DNA of 64,000 nt from NCBI GenBank assembly GCA_905116865.2, contig CAJHNH020008444.1, forward strand, positions 406,311-470,310, read 5' to 3'. The translations under genes were made by a program, and so were the position numbers. Below, in pieces: positions 47,301 to 53,300 of this stretch. The first letter of the stretch is position 1; the number at the start of each line of letters is the position of its first letter. The stretch is from Candidula unifasciata. Its lineage: Eukaryota > Mollusca > Gastropoda > Stylommatophora > Geomitridae. A model generated the notes under the pieces. It made no database searches. It saw nothing but the letters and a program-made list of their open reading frames with translations, and was not told where the DNA came from.

Positions 47301-50300
47301 CAGACAGCACAAATGTATCTGTACAGACAATCGTTTCACACCTGCAGCTGAAGAAATGGCAAATTGAAGAACATGTGCAGGTACTTCAAACCAAACCCAT
47401 TGCGCATGGAAGACTCAGCATAGTGGATTTTTCCAGAACCTTCGGGTCTGCCAATGTGAAGATAAAGATTCAATTCATGACAGTGACGGGTAATTCATCA
47501 GCAATTATTTAACATTACCAGGTTTAATTTTAAAAAAAACACAGAAGGAGACTTTAAAATAAATGCAGATGATAATAAAAAGGTTAATAAGATCAAAATC
47601 GAAACAACAAGAGGCAGGGGAAGACCAAGAAGAAGATGGATTGAAGGAGTCACGGACAACTTCAGACTTCATAACATCACGGCATATGAAGCGACTGAGC
47701 GCGCCCTGGCTCGGTTGCCGATCATCTGATAGACTGCGACGCCTAGCGGCACAAGCAGATTTTGACAAAAGAAGAAGAAGAATAAGATAAAGAGAACGTG
47801 GAGTGATGTGCTTCTTCTTCTTTGTTTGCCTTTAACTCTTTCAGTCCCAACCAAAACATCATGTGTGATCAGTTACTGCCCTTAACTCTTTCAGTCCCAA
47901 CCAAAACATCATGTGTGATCAGTTACTGTCCTTAACTCTTTCAGTCCCAACCAAAACATCATGTGTGATCAGTTACTGCATTTAACTCTACCAGACCAAT
48001 GTACCACTTCTGCAGTAATTTCCTCAGCTTCCACTAAACCGCTGTACCTCATTGTCGGTACTTTGAGTACTATGGGAAAACAATGTGTCACAAACTAAAA
48101 GTAACTAGCCAATCGTGGTCAGACCTCGTGGATAGTCATTCCAAATGTGTGACTACGTGTGTTTGGACTTACTCTGTGTGGTTTAACGTGAAAAACTTGT
48201 GAAAATTCATAATGAAACTAGCGGCTGATGAATCAAGCATTTCAACAGGAAAGTGAAGTAGGTCTAGGCTTTTCACAGTCCATCAGGTGATCGATACTTT
48301 GGTTGATTCAGACTCTGAGGAGTCAGAATTTCATGAAGAATACGTTCCCAGTTGAAGTGACAGTCAGTGAGAGCTCGAATGATGAGAAGAATCTTGAAAA
48401 TTATAGATTTAAAACTAGATTGATTGTAAGATAAGGGAGTGTGTCCCTCAAACAGCAACATCTGGTGCTCACTTTGTGAAACAAGGCTGATCCTGCTTAG
48501 TGGATTGGCACTCAAAGGTGGAATATTGGCGCTAGATGAAAGGTAAACCAATTTTCTACAATGTCTCCAAGTTTCTTCTTATTATAGCCACTTGTTTGTA
48601 AGTAACTAATATTTTTGTATATCATGTTGATTTTTTTTTTTGTTAATGCCCTGGAGTTCAGGTAGAGTGGGCAGTTAGGCTCAGGGCCTCAGGTCTGATA
48701 GGGTTAACTCCTTTAGTCCCAACTAAAACATCACGTGTGATCAGTTACTGCCCTTAACTCTTTCAATCCCAACATAAAACATCACGTGTGATCCGTTACT
48801 GCTCTTATCATATCAACTTGCTTGAAGTTTGTCCCATTTACTTTGATGTTGCATTTTGGAGGGTTAGTTTTCTTTGTAATTACTATTACTTCTGTTTTTC
48901 TGCTGTTTAAAGACCCTTGTTTTCACTTTCCGTTTTCACTTTACTGCTCTTATCATATCAACTTGCTTGAATTTTGTCCCATTTACTTTGATGTTGTATT
49001 TTGGAGGGTTAGTTTTCTTTGTAATTTCTATTACTTCTGTTTTTCTGCTGTTTAAAGACCCCTGTTTTCACTGTCTGTTACAATTATATCCATAATTTCT
49101 TGCAGTTGTGTTTATAAAAGATACAGTCAGAATGAAAACACAGTCTTTTAGAAGGTCCAAACATAGCTTACACAATGAAAATCTACGCATCCACCTACCT
49201 GTCCCTTTGATACTGCTCCACCAGGAAATTTGCCTTCTCTTCGGTGACTGTCCTGTGGTGACCCATATCCCTGTGATTGCCCAGTACTAGAACAGGCAGC
49301 TGACTTGGGACCTTCTCTATCTCTCGCTCCACATAACTAAAGGTCCTGTGACAGAAAAATCCATAATGATACACATTTATTAGATTTGCACTTTGTTTAT
49401 TCAGGTCCATGTCCAACACTGATTTGTCAAGATTAGTGACATGATGTTGCAGCATGCATCCTCTGTTCGGAGTGGCAAGCATGGCTTAAGAAGTTCCCAG
49501 TAGTTAGCGTTCTTTGGATATTTTCTTCAGGAAATGCATGTGTGCCGGGAATGAGCAGGCAGACAGATTGGCTTGGGCTGCACAACCTGGTAGTGATTAA
49601 ATGGCTAAGCTAGATGTAGCCAAGACCCTTCTAAAGCAAGCAAACAACCCAGACGTGAAAATAAATCATTAAAGGTTGGAGAGAATGGTGGTGGAAGGGG
49701 GGGGGGGAAGGCTGTGTGTGAAATGGAGATCTGCCTGACTCATTCAGAAGAAAGGCAAAACAAGCACATAATCAGACTGCTACTGGTACCGTTGAAACTG
49801 GAACTCTTTACTGGCTGCTGAAGACGAGGACAGGACACATAAAGGAATGTCTTGAGTGCTACGATGTATATGATCAGACTGTTACTGGTACCACAGAAAC
49901 TGGAACTCTGCTGCTGAAGACGAGGACAGGACACATAAAGGAATGTCTTGAGTGCTACGATGTATATGATCAGACTGTTACTGGTACCACAGAAACTGGA
50001 ACTCTGCTGCTGAAGACGAGGACAGGACACATAAAGGAATGTCTTGAGTGCTACGATGTATATGATCAGACTGTTACTGGTACCACAGAAACTGGAACTC
50101 TTCTGCTGAAGATGAGGGTGAGGAAGGTCTTGTATGCTGTGATGTCAGTTCATGCATGACTCAACTCAACTCAGTAAACAACACATTTTTTTAACTCCTG
50201 TTTCTATGTTAATGAAGTATTTTCAGAATAATGACAAATGCACACGCCAGTATATTCACATTTCAACTGTCAATGAAAGGTTAACTGATACTTTCTCTCT

Positions 50301-53300
50301 CAGACAAAATATGCTTTGCCTATACTGTATGTACATGTATGTGACCATGGGTGTCTTGCATCAGATCTCTGTGAGCGTCAGTGTTCATGTGTCTCTGTGT
50401 TGATATCTGTCTCCACGTCCATGTGTTGTGTGTTCATGGAGGTAATCTCTGTGTGTGTATACTCAACCCTTTTGTCCCAGTAAAGCTGAACAAAATGGTC
50501 ATGCCCCTGCTGAAATTCAATTTTTAAAATCCTTAAATAAAAATGTTTACACAGGTCACTAAAAATGTATTTATCTACATATGTTTTGTGTTTTTAAAAA
50601 ATAGATGAAGGAAGTAATCAAAAACATGAACAGGGTGAAGCATTAAATGCAGTATATTCCAGGGAATTAAAAAAAGAAAAAGAAAAAAAAACATATGTAT
50701 TGGGTGACATGCCGCTTTACAACTGTTTGGCTCAAAAAAAAAACCACGTAAATGCTATTTTTAGTTAATGCTGTCTTATCAAGATCTCCTAGATGTTTGC
50801 GCAGGTGCAAAAACAGAGAATAGCATTAACTATGTGTCTTCTAAACACGCCACTACAGATAAGTTGGAAAAATGACATTTATGGGGACTTGGGCCCAACC
50901 GAAAGTGTCGGTTTTGCAGCTTCTAGTGGCGAAAGGGTTAAGCCTCTGTCTTCTTCTTCTTTCTTTTGTCAAAATCTGCTTGTGCCGCTAGGCGTCGCAG
51001 TCTATCAGATGATCGGCAACCGAGCCAGGGCGCGCTCAGTCGCTTCATATGCCGTGATGTTATGAAGTCTCAAGTTGTCCGTGACTCCTTCAATCCATCT
51101 TCTTCTTGGTCTTCCCCTGCCTCTTGTTGTTTCGATTTTCATGTTGTATGCTCTTGATGCTGGCATCATTGGTTCCATTCTCATTAGGTGACCAAACCAT
51201 TTCATTCTTTGCTTCTCAATAAATTTAACGATGGGTATGGTTCCAATAGTTCTTGTAATCACATCGTTTCTCACTCGATCTCTTCTGGTTTTATTCGCAG
51301 CCATTCTCAAACATCTCATTTCACAGGTGGTTAGTCTTCTCTCATGTTCTTTTGTTAATGTCCAAGTCTGACATTGATAACCTAATGTCGGTATAAAGAT
51401 TGTATTTATAATTTGTCTTTTTATCTCAGCTGGGACAGCAGGGTGTTTTAAAATTGGGGCAAGCTGGTATGCGACATTGTTGGCTTGTTGGATTCTTGCT
51501 TCAATCTCTCTGTCTATTTTACCATTGGATGTAAAGATACTTCCCAGGTATTTAAATTCTTGCACTTGTTTTAGGCTGTGATCTAGAATCTTTATGTCGA
51601 TGGTCTGTTGCTCTCTACTTATGCTCATGACTTCTGTCTTTTCAGTATTGATCTTCATATGATGCTTGAGGCAACTGTCGTGTAGTAGGTTCATGTGGTC
51701 TTGCAGCTGTTTACTATCACTGTGAAATATGCATTGATCGTCTGCAAAGAGCAGCTCATTGAAGTCCTCTGTATCCAGGTATATCTACATATCCATGTCC
51801 TCCCTATATTACTCAACTCTATCTCTAATACTCTGTTGCTGGTTTCTTTATGTCTTCGGTCTTCATATTTTTCCCCCTAAGGTTCCGGTGAAAGGACTTT
51901 CCAGTCATTTATTATCAGGCTTTTCGGAATAAGAATTAATAAGCATTACTACTAATTAATTCCTTCTATTTTGGACAGGCATTAGTAAATGAATGTGTAA
52001 ACTTTCAAGTAATTCCTTCAGTTGTTCCCCATGTTTCTTCCACATAAAGCAGTAGTACTGGGTTTAATTTATTTTATTTCCACATATTTCCAGTGCTAGA
52101 AATCTATTTCCCTGTGTATTGTGTTTTTTTTTAAATTTATTTTTTATTTTTGTTGTTGTGATCTGTTCTCTCATCTTGGTATACACTGCGGCCCACACAA
52201 GCATAAAGTCACACTGAAAACTTATTAACGTAATTATATTTGTATATTTACCACTGCTTGGTTATGTCAAAAACAAAGATGACTCCGTGAGTTCCTTTGT
52301 AAACATCCAAAAATTCTGCATCTAGGCATGGCTCATCAGGGTTCTGTAAATGGAACAAAAGATTATGTTCATTTTGTAAACAATTTGCTTCACTTGAGTA
52401 CTCACTGAATAGACAGTAATAAGAAGCTACAGATCATTGAAATCTCTTAACAACAGCACCGGACTACCAACAGCAACTTGACAAAGACTATGATTATTAT
52501 TTTTCTTCGTCATTTGCAAGTATTTTTTTATTCTGCACATAACTGAGTTGTGCCTGTTTACAGCAGAGCTGCGACATTTGCTCCTTTCAATGAACACTGA
52601 ACTTCTGGTATTTGTTGAACCGGATAGCCTTCCTAGTTAGTTTCACAAGACATCAGACAGCCCCACTGTTGTGACGCCATTTCTCCTCTTCAACAACATA
52701 TGGTGCCCCTCGAAAGGCCCTATGCAACAGCTTAGTGGGTGTCAGTCTACCTTCAAGAGATGAACTTACCCAAAGAACGGATATGTCCAACATATAATTG
52801 TGTAGTCTCACTTCAGATATTGAATCACTTCAGTTTAATGAGTTTCTCTGCATTACAGACAAAACCTTTAGAGACCAACAATAAAACTAAATCCTCAATT
52901 CATGGCTCAGTTCATCCTTTGACTTCTGTCTGAGACTGAGCACTTATGATCTTGTCTTGAGTGCAGTGGCAGAAACGTTTCATAAAAAGTATGGAATACT
53001 TCTACTTAAATTATTTATTTGTTTACTCCCCATTACATTCACAGACATGAAAAAGAAATGAGGAAAACAAAGAATTGAGGAATGAAGACAGGAAAGGAAT
53101 GTGTGGATATAGGTATGGCTGATCTGACCATAGAAAATGATAAAATGCTAAAGATGAAAAATAAGACAATCTGCAAAACTAATGTAGTGAGAAAAAAACA
53201 TACACCATTTTCAGCATTCTCCGTCTTCAGTCCATCCTGCCGACGTCTCTTCCTTCCTTTGTCTACCACATCCCACACTTCGACTTTCACCACATCATCG

